DNA from: Pseudacidovorax intermedius
Lineage (GTDB): Bacteria; Pseudomonadota; Gammaproteobacteria; Burkholderiales; Burkholderiaceae_C
Reading direction: 5' to 3'
NCBI RefSeq assembly: GCF_003350475.1
Contig: NZ_QQAV01000001.1
Coordinates: forward strand, 1,108,836 to 1,172,835
DNA length: 64,000 bases
Shown: one piece after another, positions 35,065-43,674 of the stretch
Numbering within the stretch: the stretch's first letter is position 1
Layout of the letters: the number at the start of each line of letters is the position of its first letter
Made by a program: the position numbers and the translations under genes
Notes under the pieces: generated by a model
Told to the model about the DNA's origin: nothing
Seen by the model: only the letters and a program-made list of their open reading frames with translations
Database searches by the model: none

Positions 35065-36075
35065 ATGGACGCAACGAATCTGTCCGATCTGTGCGCCGAC
35101 GGCCTCGTCATCAGCGCGCCGGGCGGCCCCGAGGTGCTGCGCTGGACGCCCGGCCTGGCCCTGCCTGCGCCGGCGCCCGACGAGGTGCTGATCGACGTGG
35201 CCTGGGCTGGCGTCAACCGGCACGACTGCAACCAGCGCCGCCGCGGCCCCACGCCCGCGCACAGCGACGTGCCGGGCCTGGAGGTGAGCGGCACCGTGCG
35301 CTGGGCCGGCGCCCGGGCGGGTCACCTGCGCGTGGGCGATGCGGTGTGTGCCCTGGTCGATGGGGGCGGCTATGCCACGCGGGTGGTGGCGCCCGCCGCG
35401 CTCACCTTCGCCGTGCCGCCGGGCTTGGCTTTGCGCGAGGCGGCGGCGCTGCCCGAGGCGCTGTTCACCGTCTGGCACAACTTCTTCGGCGTGGCGGCGC
35501 TGGGGCCGGGCGAGACCGTGCTGATCCATGGCGGCACCAGCGGCGTCGGCAGCCTGGCCCTCCAGCTGCTGGGCGCGCTGGGCCACCGCGTGGCCGTCAC
35601 CTGCGGCAGCGCGGCCAAGGTTGCCGAGGCACGGACCCTGGGCGCCGCGGCGGCATTCGACTACCGCACGCAGGACTGGGTGCAGGCTGTGCTGGATGGG
35701 ACCGACGGGCGGGGCGTGGACGTGGTGCTGGACATGGCCGCCGCTGCCCACGCCGCCCGCAACGTGCAGGTGCTGGCGCGCCGCGGCCGGCTGGTGCACC
35801 TGTCGCCCGGCGATGGCGCCGACTTCGTGGCGCCGCTGCGGCCCATCCTGGCCAAGGAACTGCGCATCACCGGCTCGCTGCTGCGCCCGCTGCCCTTGGC
35901 CGAGAAAGCGCTGATCGCCGATCGCCTGCGTGCTGTGGCCCTTCCGCTGGTGGCGGCCGGCCGCGTTCGGCCCTGGGTGAGCGAGGTCTTCCCGCTCGCC
36001 GAGGCGGCGCAGGCCCATGCCCGCCTCGAATCGGGGCAGGCCATGGGCAAGCTGGTGCTGGAGGTGCCGCGCTGA
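35065..36075 (+). CDS. Zinc-free MDR-family quinone oxidoreductase
   Basis: The 336-residue medium-chain dehydrogenase/reductase lacks the Cys/His zinc ligands of alcohol dehydrogenases. It has the NADPH motif HGGTSGVGSLALQL near residue 155 and the quinone-reductase feature WAGVNRHDCNQRRRG near 46. Proteins of this type (PIG3/QOR-like) reduce quinones or enones with NADPH. The start is two bases after the stop of the sulfatase-type gene. It closes the plus-strand run that began at 31477. Confidence 0.88.
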   Translation: MDATNLSDLCADGLVISAPGGPEVLRWTPGLALPAPAPDEVLIDVAWAGVNRHDCNQRRRGPTPAHSDVPGLEVSGTVRWAGARAGHLRVGDAVCALVDGGGYATRVVAPAALTFAVPPGLALREAAALPEALFTVWHNFFGVAALGPGETVLIHGGTSGVGSLALQLLGALGHRVAVTCGSAAKVAEARTLGAAAAFDYRTQDWVQAVLDGTDGRGVDVVLDMAAAAHAARNVQVLARRGRLVHLSPGDGADFVAPLRPILAKELRITGSLLRPLPLAEKALIADRLRAVALPLVAAGRVRPWVSEVFPLAEAAQAHARLESGQAMGKLVLEVPR

Positions 36076-36178
36076 ACCCCTGCGCACGCTTGGCCCTTCC
36101 ATTCCCGCTGGGCTGAGCGGCCGCCAATCTGCCGCACTGCCACTTCGGCGCGACCCGCTCCCGCAGGGGATCTGGCGC

Positions 36179-36194
36179 TGGCACGCCGCTTGCA
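36179..36194 (+). promoter_or_regulatory. Sigma-54 promoter of the atzF operon
   Basis: TGGCACG at 36179-36185, four bases, then TTGCA at 36190-36194 match the sigma-54 consensus TGGCACG-N4-TTGCW at every position. Counting from the GC at -12 puts the transcription start near 36205, 23 bases before the atzF ATG. The site lies in the only sizeable gap (152 bases) ahead of this nitrogen-catabolism operon. A clear NtrC site was not found in the gap. Confidence 0.9.
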
Positions 36195-36205
36195 TCACAT
36201 CATGT

Positions 36206-36219
36206 ATCCAAGAATGGAT
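36206..36219. promoter_or_regulatory. Candidate repressor operator at the atzF transcription start
   Basis: ATCCA (36206-36210) and TGGAT (36215-36219) form an inverted repeat with a four-base spacer, directly downstream of the predicted sigma-54 start site. A protein bound here would block transcription. The GntR/FCD protein encoded at the end of the operon is the natural candidate. This is inference from position and symmetry. Confidence 0.4.
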
Positions 36220-36227
36220 GCCTGAAC

Positions 36228-37985
36228 ATGGTGCACGAAGCCTCTACCCCCGACGCCCTGACCCGCCCCTTCGCGGCCGCGGGTTCCGCCCAGGTGCCCG
36301 CGCCGCAGCCTGCCCCGGATGGCCGGCCCGAAGCGGCCTGGATCAGCCGCCCGGCCACGCCCATCGCCGGTGCGGCCACCGGCCCGCTCGCCGGCCTGCG
36401 CTTCGCGGTCAAGGACAACATCGACGTCGCCGGCCTGCCCACCACCGCCGCCTGCCCGGCCTTCGCCTATGCGCCCGAAGCGCACGCCACCGTGGTGCAG
36501 CGCCTGCTCGCGGCCGGTGCGTCGGTGGCGGGCAAGACCAACCTCGACCAGTTCGCCTGCGGGCTCAACGGCAGCCGCTCGCCCTACGGCGCGGTGCCCA
36601 ACAGCTTCGATGCGCGCTACGTGTCGGGCGGCTCCAGCTCGGGCTCGGCCTATGCGGTGGCCACGGGGCAGGTGGACTTCTCGCTGGGCACCGACACCGC
36701 CGGCTCCGGCCGCGTGCCGGCGGGGCTCAACAACATCGTGGGCCTCAAGCCCAGCAAGGGCCTCATCAGCGCGAAGGGCGTGGTGCCGGCGGCGCAGAGC
36801 GTGGACTGCGTCTCCATCTTCGCGTCCACCGTGGCGCTGGCCGCGCGGGTGCTGGCCTGCGCCATGGGGCCGGACGCGGGCGATCCGTACTCGCGCCGAC
36901 TCGAGCTCGCGCGCACGCCGCTGCCCGCGCGCTTCCGCTTCGGCGTGCCGCAGCCGCTGGAATTCCACGGCGATGCCCTGGCCGCCGCCGCCTTCGAGCG
37001 CGCCATCGCGCAGCTGCGCGAGCTGGGTGGCGAGCCGGTGCCCGTCGACTACGCGCCCCTGGCCCGCGCCGCCGGTCTGCTCTACGACAGCGCGCTGGTG
37101 GCCGAGCGCTATGCCGCCGTGCGGCCCTTCTTCGACGAACACGAGGACGCGGTGATCGAGCCCGTGCGCGGCATCCTGGCGCGGGGCCGCAGCTTCGATG
37201 CCGCCGACCTGGTCGATGCGCAGAGCCAGCTGCATGCGCTCGGCCAGCAGGCCGCCGCCCTGTGGGCTGGCATCGACGTGCTGCTGGTGCCCACCGCGCC
37301 CACGCACTGCACGCTGGACGCCATGCGCGCCGAGCCGGTGCGGCGCAACAGCGAGCTGGGCCACTACACCAACTTCGTCAACCTGCTGGACTACGCGGCC
37401 CTGTCGGTGCCGGCCAGCCTGCGGCCCGATGGCCTGCCCTTCGGCGTGACCTTCATCGGGCCCTGCGGCAGCGACTTCCGCCTGGCCGAGCTGGGCCAGC
37501 GCTTCCACCACGCCACGGACCTGCCCATGGGCGCCACCGGCGGGCCGCTGCCCCCGCCCGAGGCGCCGGTCTGGCCGCCGCTGGCCGAAGGCGAAGGCAT
37601 GCCCATCGCCGTGGTCGGCGCGCACCTCACCGGCATGCCGCTCAATCATCAGCTCATCGCGCGCGGCGCCACCCTGGTCGAAGCCACCGCCACCGCGCCC
37701 CACTACCGCCTTTACGCGCTGCCGGGCACCACGCCGCCCAAGCCGGGCCTGCAGCGCGAGCCGGGGCAGGGCGTGCCCATCGCGCTGGAGGTCTGGAACG
37801 TGCCGCGCGCCGAGGTCGGCGCCTTCCTGGCGCAGATTCCGCCGCCGCTGGGCCTGGGCAGCGTCGAGCTGGCCGATGGCCGCTGGGTGCACAGCTTCAT
37901 CTGCGAGGCCCATGCGCTGCAGGGCGCCGAGGACGTCAGCGCGCATGGCGGCTGGCGCGCCTACATCGCTTCGCGCAGCGCCTGA
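36228..37985 (+). CDS. atzF: Allophanate/urea-1,3-dicarboxylate hydrolase AtzF
   Basis: AtzF is the last enzyme of cyanuric acid breakdown, releasing ammonia and CO2 from allophanate-type intermediates in the cytoplasm. The 585 residues split into an amidase-signature domain and a C-terminal domain (from about 460). The amidase domain has catalytic Lys62 in FAVKDNIDVAG, GGSSSGS at 134-140 and nucleophile Ser160 in DTAGSGRVPAG. The C-terminal domain carries VVGAHLTGMPLN, HYRLYALPGTTPPKPGL and SFICEAHAL. That second domain is diagnostic of AtzF-type allophanate hydrolase and absent from ordinary amidases. It is the first gene after the sigma-54 promoter. Confidence 0.95.
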   Translation: MVHEASTPDALTRPFAAAGSAQVPAPQPAPDGRPEAAWISRPATPIAGAATGPLAGLRFAVKDNIDVAGLPTTAACPAFAYAPEAHATVVQRLLAAGASVAGKTNLDQFACGLNGSRSPYGAVPNSFDARYVSGGSSSGSAYAVATGQVDFSLGTDTAGSGRVPAGLNNIVGLKPSKGLISAKGVVPAAQSVDCVSIFASTVALAARVLACAMGPDAGDPYSRRLELARTPLPARFRFGVPQPLEFHGDALAAAAFERAIAQLRELGGEPVPVDYAPLARAAGLLYDSALVAERYAAVRPFFDEHEDAVIEPVRGILARGRSFDAADLVDAQSQLHALGQQAAALWAGIDVLLVPTAPTHCTLDAMRAEPVRRNSELGHYTNFVNLLDYAALSVPASLRPDGLPFGVTFIGPCGSDFRLAELGQRFHHATDLPMGATGGPLPPPEAPVWPPLAEGEGMPIAVVGAHLTGMPLNHQLIARGATLVEATATAPHYRLYALPGTTPPKPGLQREPGQGVPIALEVWNVPRAEVGAFLAQIPPPLGLGSVELADGRWVHSFICEAHALQGAEDVSAHGGWRAYIASRSA

Positions 37986-38055
37986 ACCCACTGCGCCCTC
38001 GCGCACCGTCTTTCTCATTCCGTCCTTCCTTTCGTTCGTCCGCAGGAGTCTTCGC

Positions 38056-39054
38056 ATGAGCCCATCGTCGTCCTTCCGTCCCTCCCGCCGCCATGTGCTG
38101 CAGGCCGGCGGTGCCGCCCTCGGCGCGCTGGCCGCGCCCGCCATCGTGCGGGCGCAGGGCGGCCCCAAGCTGCGCATCGGCTACTGGCCGGTGGCCGCGG
38201 GCCTGCCCTTCTTCGCGGCGGTCGAGAAGGGCTACTTCAAGGAAGCCGGCCTGGACGTGGAGCCGCTCAAGTTCGCCGGCGCCCAGCAGGTGATGGAGGC
38301 CATGCTCTCCGGCCGCTCCGACGGCAGTGCCAACGGCACCGGCAGCGCCAACCTGGCCATCGGCGAGATCGCGCAGCCGGGCCTCTTCAAGATCTTCTGC
38401 ACCAACCCCAGCAACGCCAAGTACGTGCTGGAGGAGTTCCTGGTGCCCAAGGACAGCCCCGTCAAGAGCGTGGCCGAGCTCAAGGGCAAGCGCGTGGCCT
38501 CGGGCCCCGGCATCCAGAACGTGACGCTGGCCAAGACCATGCTGGAGCGTGCCGGCGCGGGCGTCATCAACGTCACCGAGCTGCCCATCGGCCAGCACGT
38601 CGCGGCCCTGGCCGCCGGCCAGATCGACGCCGTCTACACCCTGGAGCCCACCGGCACCGTGGGCCGGCTCAACGGCACAACGCGCGTGCTGGAGGCGGGC
38701 GTGGTGGCCCACTACATCCTGGGCGACCCGATGGCCCCGTGGCACGGCGGCTCGGCCAGCCTGACCACCGAGTTCATCAAGAAGAACCCCGAGGTCGCGA
38801 AGAAGTACATCGCCGCCTACAAGCGCGGCATCGAGCTGGTGCGCAACAACCCGGCCGACGCGCGCCAGTACATGAAGGGCTACACCGCCATCGAGGGCGC
38901 GCTCACCAACGAGGTGCCGCTGGCCTCGTACATGCTGCACGACGAGTTCAAGCCCGCCGACATCGCCTACTTCCAGAAGTTCTTCGACCTGTTCACCGAG
39001 AAGGGCATCTTCGAGAAGAAGGTGGGCGTGGACGGGCTGCTCTACCGGGGCTGA
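38056..39054 (+). CDS. ABC importer substrate-binding protein, NMT1/SsuA/TauA type
   Basis: The 332-residue protein has a twin-arginine leader (SRRHVLQAGGAALGALAAPA), suggesting folded export by Tat. It then has the periplasmic NMT1/nitrate-taurine fold with LRIGYWPVAAGLPFFAAVEKG and GYFKEAGLDVE. It precedes a matching permease and ATPase. Within this operon it probably delivers an amide- or urea-type nitrogen compound such as cyanuric acid, biuret or a relative. The ligand is not readable from sequence. GCAGGAG precedes the ATG at normal spacing. Confidence 0.92.
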   Translation: MSPSSSFRPSRRHVLQAGGAALGALAAPAIVRAQGGPKLRIGYWPVAAGLPFFAAVEKGYFKEAGLDVEPLKFAGAQQVMEAMLSGRSDGSANGTGSANLAIGEIAQPGLFKIFCTNPSNAKYVLEEFLVPKDSPVKSVAELKGKRVASGPGIQNVTLAKTMLERAGAGVINVTELPIGQHVAALAAGQIDAVYTLEPTGTVGRLNGTTRVLEAGVVAHYILGDPMAPWHGGSASLTTEFIKKNPEVAKKYIAAYKRGIELVRNNPADARQYMKGYTAIEGALTNEVPLASYMLHDEFKPADIAYFQKFFDLFTEKGIFEKKVGVDGLLYRG

Positions 39055-39059
39055 GCGCC

Positions 39060-39890
39060 ATGAACGCGCCATCCTCCGCCACGGCGGGCGCCTGGAAGCC
39101 GCCCGCCACTGACGTCGCGCCCGCGCTGCCCCGTCCGCCGGTATGGAACAAGCTGCTGCCGGCCATCGGGCCCATCGCGCTCTTCGTGCTGTGGGACCTG
39201 GTGGTGCGGCTGGGCTTCATCAAGCCCATCCTGCTGCCGCCGCCACTGGCCACCTTCCAGACGCTGATCACGGGCCTGGCGGGCGGGCCGCTGCTGAACG
39301 ACTTCCTGGTCACGGTGTGGCGCACGCTGCAGGCCTTCCTGATTGCCGCGGCGGTCGGCATGCCGCTGGGCGTGCTTCTGGGCAGCAACGAGAAGGCGTA
39401 CCGCAGCGTGGAGTTCCTGATCGACTTCTTCCGCTCCACGCCCTCGTCGGCGCTGATCCCGCTGTTCCTGATGATCTTCGGCACCTCGGACATCAACAAG
39501 GTCGCCATCGCGGCCTTCGGCGCCATGCTGATCGTGGTGTTCAACAGCGCCTATGGCGTCATCAACGCCCGCAAGCAGCGGGTGATGGCGGCCAAGGTGA
39601 TGGGGGCCACACGCTGGCAGATTTTCAAGGACGTGCTGCTGTGGGAAAGCCTACAGCCCAGCTTCGTGGGCCTGCGCTCGGCGGTGTCGATGGCGCTGGT
39701 GATCGTCATCGTGGCCGAGATGTTCATCGGCGCCGACAGCGGCCTGGGCAACCGGATCATCAATTCGCAGCAGGTGCTGAACGTCAAGAGCATGTACGCC
39801 AGCATCCTGGCGGCGGGTGCGCTGGGCTATGCGCTCAACGTCTTGTTCCTGGTCATCGAACGCCGCATCGTGCACTGGAGTGGAAGGTAA
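39060..39890 (+). CDS. ABC importer permease, SsuC/TauC type
   Basis: The 276-residue protein has about six membrane helices and the permease EAA loop (VMGATRWQIFKDVLLWESLQP, near residues 180-200), where the ATPase docks. It is the single permease type that pairs with NMT1-type receptors as a homodimer. It begins five bases after the receptor gene's stop codon. The ATPase gene follows after a 141-base gap filled by the dispersed repeat. Confidence 0.93.
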   Translation: MNAPSSATAGAWKPPATDVAPALPRPPVWNKLLPAIGPIALFVLWDLVVRLGFIKPILLPPPLATFQTLITGLAGGPLLNDFLVTVWRTLQAFLIAAAVGMPLGVLLGSNEKAYRSVEFLIDFFRSTPSSALIPLFLMIFGTSDINKVAIAAFGAMLIVVFNSAYGVINARKQRVMAAKVMGATRWQIFKDVLLWESLQPSFVGLRSAVSMALVIVIVAEMFIGADSGLGNRIINSQQVLNVKSMYASILAAGALGYALNVLFLVIERRIVHWSGR

Positions 39891-39904
39891 TGGCCCACCC
39901 CCAG

Positions 39905-40010
39905 GCTGCGCGCTCCGCGCTTCGCCAACCCCCTCAAGGGGGCGCACCCAGCGGCCTGGCAAAGCCAGTTCCGCGGGTGCTCCCGCATGGCCTGCTCCGC
40001 GGCCAGCTGT
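39905..40010 (+). repeat. Dispersed intergenic repeat, copy C
   Basis: This copy separates the permease and ATPase genes of one ABC system. It has the CCCCCTC/GGGGG hairpin and a core at 39938-40005 nearly identical to 1106-1174. The intact operon on both sides shows that the element is tolerated within a transcript, possibly as an RNA hairpin that adjusts expression of the downstream gene. Confidence 0.8.
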
Positions 40011-40031
40011 CCGATTCCATGGAGGTCTGAA

Positions 40032-40853
40032 GTGAGTGCTGTGATCAACGCCCCCGTGGTCGCCGATGTCCCGGCACCGAAGTTCCGCCCCGGCCCGGCC
40101 GGCACGCACATCACCATCCGCGGGCTGACGAAGTACTTCGCCGGCTGGCCGCTGTACGAGGACTTCGACCTCGACATCCCCAAGCACAAGATCGTCTCGG
40201 TCTTCGGGCCCAACGGCTGCGGCAAGAGCACGCTGATCAACATGATCGCGGGACTCATTCCCATCGACCGCGGCGAGATCCTGTTCGACGGCAAGTCGCT
40301 CAAGGACACCAAGATCGGCTACGTGTTCCAGAACTACCGCGAAGCGATGTTCCCGTGGATGCGCACCATCGACAACATCGCCTACCCGCTCAAGCTCGAA
40401 GGCCGCAGCAAGGCCGAGGTGGACCGCCGCATGGAGGAGCTGGTGGCCAGCTTCGACGTCAAGTTCGACCTCCACCGCTTCCCCTACGAGCTCTCCGGCG
40501 GCCAGCAGCAGACGGCCTCGATCATGCGGGCGCTGGCGCCCGGGCCCGAGGTGCTGTTCCTGGACGAGCCCTTCTCGGCGCTGGACTTCGAGATGACGCT
40601 GTTCATCCGCGAGAAGCTGCAGGAGGTGTTCATGCAGACGGGCACCACCATGCTGCTGGTCTCGCATGACCTGGAAGAGGCGGTGTACCTGGCCGACGAG
40701 GTGCTGCTGCTCACCAAGCGGCCGACGCGGGTGGCCGAGATCTTGCGTTACGACGATCCGCGGCCGCGCACCGTGGAGACGCTGAGCCAGCCGAGCTTCG
40801 TCGCGACCAAGAAGCAGAGCCTCGAAATCTTCCAGCGCGAAGTGCGCCGCTGA
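40032..40853 (+). CDS. ABC importer ATP-binding protein, SsuB/TauB type; GTG start
   Basis: The 273-residue ATPase has Walker A GPNGCGKST near residue 60, a Q-loop in GYVFQNYREAMFPW, the signature LSGGQQQ and Walker B VLFLDEPFSALD, all intact. The GTG at 40032 follows a GGAGG site and gives MSAVINAP; the frame upstream runs through the repeat. It powers the importer of 38056-39890. Confidence 0.93.
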   Translation: MSAVINAPVVADVPAPKFRPGPAGTHITIRGLTKYFAGWPLYEDFDLDIPKHKIVSVFGPNGCGKSTLINMIAGLIPIDRGEILFDGKSLKDTKIGYVFQNYREAMFPWMRTIDNIAYPLKLEGRSKAEVDRRMEELVASFDVKFDLHRFPYELSGGQQQTASIMRALAPGPEVLFLDEPFSALDFEMTLFIREKLQEVFMQTGTTMLLVSHDLEEAVYLADEVLLLTKRPTRVAEILRYDDPRPRTVETLSQPSFVATKKQSLEIFQREVRR

Positions 40854-40874
40854 CCCACCGCCACCGAACTGCCC

Positions 40875-41078
40875 ATGACGCCTCAACAGATCGAAGCCTA
40901 CGTGGACGCCGCCTCCGCGGCGCTGGACCTGCCGATTGCGCCCGAGCACCGGCCGGGCGTGCTGCGCTACTTCGCGCTCGCTGCCGACATGGCGGCGCTG
41001 ACCGAGGCCGTGGCGCTGGCGCCGCACGACGAGTCCGCGCTGCGCTTTGAGCCGGTGGCGCCGGGGAGGCATTCATGA
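40875..41078 (+). CDS. atzG: DUF4089 protein AtzG, small subunit of 1-carboxybiuret hydrolase
   Basis: The 67-residue protein is a single DUF4089 unit, with VDAASAALDLPIAPEHRPGV and LAADMAAL as its conserved helices. In Pseudomonas ADP, AtzG is the small partner needed to form an active AtzE-AtzG heterotetramer. Its stop overlaps the atzE start as ATGA, which fits equal synthesis of the two subunits. It is easily missed because of its size. Confidence 0.92.
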   Translation: MTPQQIEAYVDAASAALDLPIAPEHRPGVLRYFALAADMAALTEAVALAPHDESALRFEPVAPGRHS

Positions 41079-42493
41079 GCGCTGCCCAGCCCTGGTTCGA
41101 GGCAGACGCCGCCACCATCGCCGCCGCGGTGCATGGGGGCACGGCCAGCGCCACTGTCGTGGTGCAGTCCGCACTGGACCGCATCGCCGCCACCGATGGC
41201 CGCGTCAACGCCTTCACCGCCGTGACGGGCGAGCGTGCCCTGCAGCGGGCCGCTGCGCTCGATGCCCTGCCGGCCGAGGCCCGCGCCGCGCTGCCGCTGG
41301 CCGGCGTGCCGGTGGCGGTGAAGAACCTGTTCGACGTCGCCGGCCTGCCCACACTGGCCGGCTCGAAGATCGAGCGCGAAGCGCCGCCGGCCACCAACGA
41401 CGCCCTGCTGCTGCGCCGGCTCGAAGCGGCCGGTGCCGTGCTGGTGGGCGCACTCAACATGGACGAGTACGCCTACGGCTTCACCACCGAGAACTCGCAC
41501 GAGGGCCCCACGCGCAATCCGCACGACCTGTCGCGCATCGCCGGCGGCTCCTCCGGCGGCAGCGGTGCCGCGGTGGCGGCCGGGCAGGTGCCGATCACGC
41601 TGGGCTCGGACACCAACGGCTCCATCCGCGTGCCGGCCTCGCTGTGCGGTGTGTACGGCCTCAAGCCCACCTTCGGCCGGCTGCCGCGCACCGGCAGTTA
41701 TCCCTTCGTCAGCAGCCTGGACCACCTGGGCCCCTTCGCCCGCTCGGTGCGCGACCTGGCCCTGGCCTACGACGCGATGCAGGGCCCGGAAGACGGCGCC
41801 CCCGGCGATCCGGGCTGCGCCCAGCGCCCCGTCGAGCCGGTGATCGGCACGTTGCCACAGGGCATCGCCGGCCTGCGCATCGGCGTGCTGGGCGGCTGGT
41901 TCGCGCGCAATGCGCTGCCGGAGGCGCAGGCTGCCGTCGCCCGCGTGGCCGAGGCCCTGGGTGCCACGCGCACCGTCGAACTGCCGCTGGTCGAGGCCGG
42001 CCGCGCCGCCGCCTTCCTGATCAGCAATGCCGAAGGCGCGGCCCTGCATCTGCCGGACCTGCGCCGCCGTGCGCAGGACTTCGAGCCGCTGTCGCGCGAC
42101 CGCTTCCTGGCCGGCGCGCTGCTGCCCGCGGCCTGGGTCATGCGCGCCCAGCGGGTGCGCCGCCGCTATGCCGAGGCCGTGGCCGCGGTGATGCAGGACT
42201 TCGACCTGCTGCTCGCGCCGGCCACGCCCTGTTCGGCCACGCCCATCGGCACCGAATGGCTGGAGCTCGACGGCCGCCGCCAGCCGCTGCGGCCCAGCTT
42301 CGGTGCGCTCACGCAGCCCATTTCCTGCATCGGCCTGCCGGTGTGCGCCGTGCCCGTGTGGGGCGCCCATGCGGCGCTGCCGGTTGGCGTGCAACTGATC
42401 GCGGCGCCCTGGCGCGAAGACCTCGCCCTGCGCGCCGCCGCCGCCCTGGAAGCCACCGGCATCACGCAGGCGCCCGTGGCCCTGCTGCCCTGA
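41075..42493 (+). CDS. atzE: 1-carboxybiuret hydrolase large subunit AtzE
   Basis: AtzE removes one amide from 1-carboxybiuret, the product of cyanuric acid ring opening, releasing ammonia and passing its product to AtzF. The 472-residue amidase-signature protein has catalytic Lys83 (VAVKNLFDVAG), GGSSGGSG at 157-164 and nucleophile Ser183 (DTNGSIRVPASL). It resembles GatA, but pairing with AtzG and position beside atzF identify it. Translation is coupled to atzG. Confidence 0.94.
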   Translation: MSAAQPWFEADAATIAAAVHGGTASATVVVQSALDRIAATDGRVNAFTAVTGERALQRAAALDALPAEARAALPLAGVPVAVKNLFDVAGLPTLAGSKIEREAPPATNDALLLRRLEAAGAVLVGALNMDEYAYGFTTENSHEGPTRNPHDLSRIAGGSSGGSGAAVAAGQVPITLGSDTNGSIRVPASLCGVYGLKPTFGRLPRTGSYPFVSSLDHLGPFARSVRDLALAYDAMQGPEDGAPGDPGCAQRPVEPVIGTLPQGIAGLRIGVLGGWFARNALPEAQAAVARVAEALGATRTVELPLVEAGRAAAFLISNAEGAALHLPDLRRRAQDFEPLSRDRFLAGALLPAAWVMRAQRVRRRYAEAVAAVMQDFDLLLAPATPCSATPIGTEWLELDGRRQPLRPSFGALTQPISCIGLPVCAVPVWGAHAALPVGVQLIAAPWREDLALRAAAALEATGITQAPVALLP

Positions 42494-42542
42494 TTTCGTT
42501 GTCCCCCCTTCCCTCACCCAACCTTCCGCTGGAGCTTTTCGC

Positions 42543-43643
42543 ATGACCGCCTTCAATCGCCGCGAATCCCTCAAGACCCTGGCCGCCCTCGGCGCCGCCG
42601 GCAGCCTGGGCCCCCTGGCCTGGGCCCAGAAGCCGCTGACCGTGGGCGTGATCTACGTCGGCCCGCGCGACGACTATGGCTACAACCAGGCCCATGCCCA
42701 GGCCGCCGCCGAGCTCAAGAAGCTGCCCGGCGTGAAGGTGGTCGAAGAGGAGAACGTGCCCGAGACCGCCGCCGTGCAGAAGACCATGACCGGCATGATC
42801 CAGCAGGACGGCGCCTCGCTGCTCTTCCCCACCTCCTTCGGCTACTTCGACCCGCACATCCTGGCGCTGGCGCCCAAGTACCCCGACGTGCGCTTCTCGC
42901 ACTGCGGCGGCCTGTGGACCGAGAAGAACCCCAAGAACGTGGGCAGCTTCTTCGGCTACATCGACGAATGCCAGTTCCTCAACGGCGTGATCGCCGGCCA
43001 CATGAGCAAGAGCGGCAAGATCGCCTTCGTGGCCGCCAAGCCCATCCCGCAGGTGCTGCGCAACATCAACGCCTTCACGCTGGGTGCGCGCTCGGTCAAG
43101 CCGAACATCACCTGCCATGTGATCTTCACCGGCGACTGGTCCATGGCCGTGAAGGAGGCCGAGGCCACCAACAGCCTGGCCGACCAGGGCTGCGATGTGT
43201 TCACCATGCACGTGGACGGCCCCAAGGTGGTGGTGGAGACCGCCGCCAAGCGCGGCAAGATGGTCTGCGGTTACCACGCCAGCCAGGCCAAGCTGGCGCC
43301 CAATGCCTACCTCACCGGCGCCGAATGGAACTGGCTCACCGCCTACAAGACCATCCTCGAAGCCGCCCAGGCCGGCAAGCCGCATCCCAACTTCCTGCGC
43401 GGCGGCCTCAAGGAAGGCTACGTCAAGACCTCGGCCTATGGCCCCATGGTGACCGACGCCGCCAAGAAGCAGGCCGACGACATCAAGGCCAAGATGGTCG
43501 CGGGCAGCTTCGACATCTTCAAGGGCCCGCTCAAGGACAACAAGGGCAATCAAGTCATCGCCGCCGGCCAGGTGCAGAAGCAGACGGACCTCAAGCTCGA
43601 GCAGATGAACTACCTGGTCGACGGCGTGGTCGGCTCGGTCTGA
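42543..43643 (+). CDS. BMP-family ABC substrate-binding protein
   Basis: The 366-residue receptor has a leader with NRRESLKTLAALGAAG, a possible Tat signal, cleaved near AWAQ. It has the BMP/PnrA-like fold typical of nucleoside importers, with VGVIYVGPRDDYGYNQAH at the start. BMP proteins bind purine nucleosides and related heterocycles, so a nitrogen-rich heterocycle or ureide is a fair guess here. Its two permeases follow directly, while its ATPase lies 3.8 kb further on, after two hydrolase genes. Confidence 0.93.
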   Translation: MTAFNRRESLKTLAALGAAGSLGPLAWAQKPLTVGVIYVGPRDDYGYNQAHAQAAAELKKLPGVKVVEEENVPETAAVQKTMTGMIQQDGASLLFPTSFGYFDPHILALAPKYPDVRFSHCGGLWTEKNPKNVGSFFGYIDECQFLNGVIAGHMSKSGKIAFVAAKPIPQVLRNINAFTLGARSVKPNITCHVIFTGDWSMAVKEAEATNSLADQGCDVFTMHVDGPKVVVETAAKRGKMVCGYHASQAKLAPNAYLTGAEWNWLTAYKTILEAAQAGKPHPNFLRGGLKEGYVKTSAYGPMVTDAAKKQADDIKAKMVAGSFDIFKGPLKDNKGNQVIAAGQVQKQTDLKLEQMNYLVDGVVGSV

Positions 43644-43674
43644 GGCCGGCCCTTCGTTGCAAGGAAGACCTGCC

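Noticed and set aside
36076-36178. NtrC enhancer sites upstream of the sigma-54 promoter
   Set aside because: Only loose matches such as GCAC...GCGC with wrong spacing were seen; not good enough to list.
36202-36225. Seven-codon leader peptide (ATG at 36202, TGA at 36223) before atzF
   Set aside because: The predicted transcription start (about 36205) lies after its first ATG, and it has no ribosome site; most likely chance.
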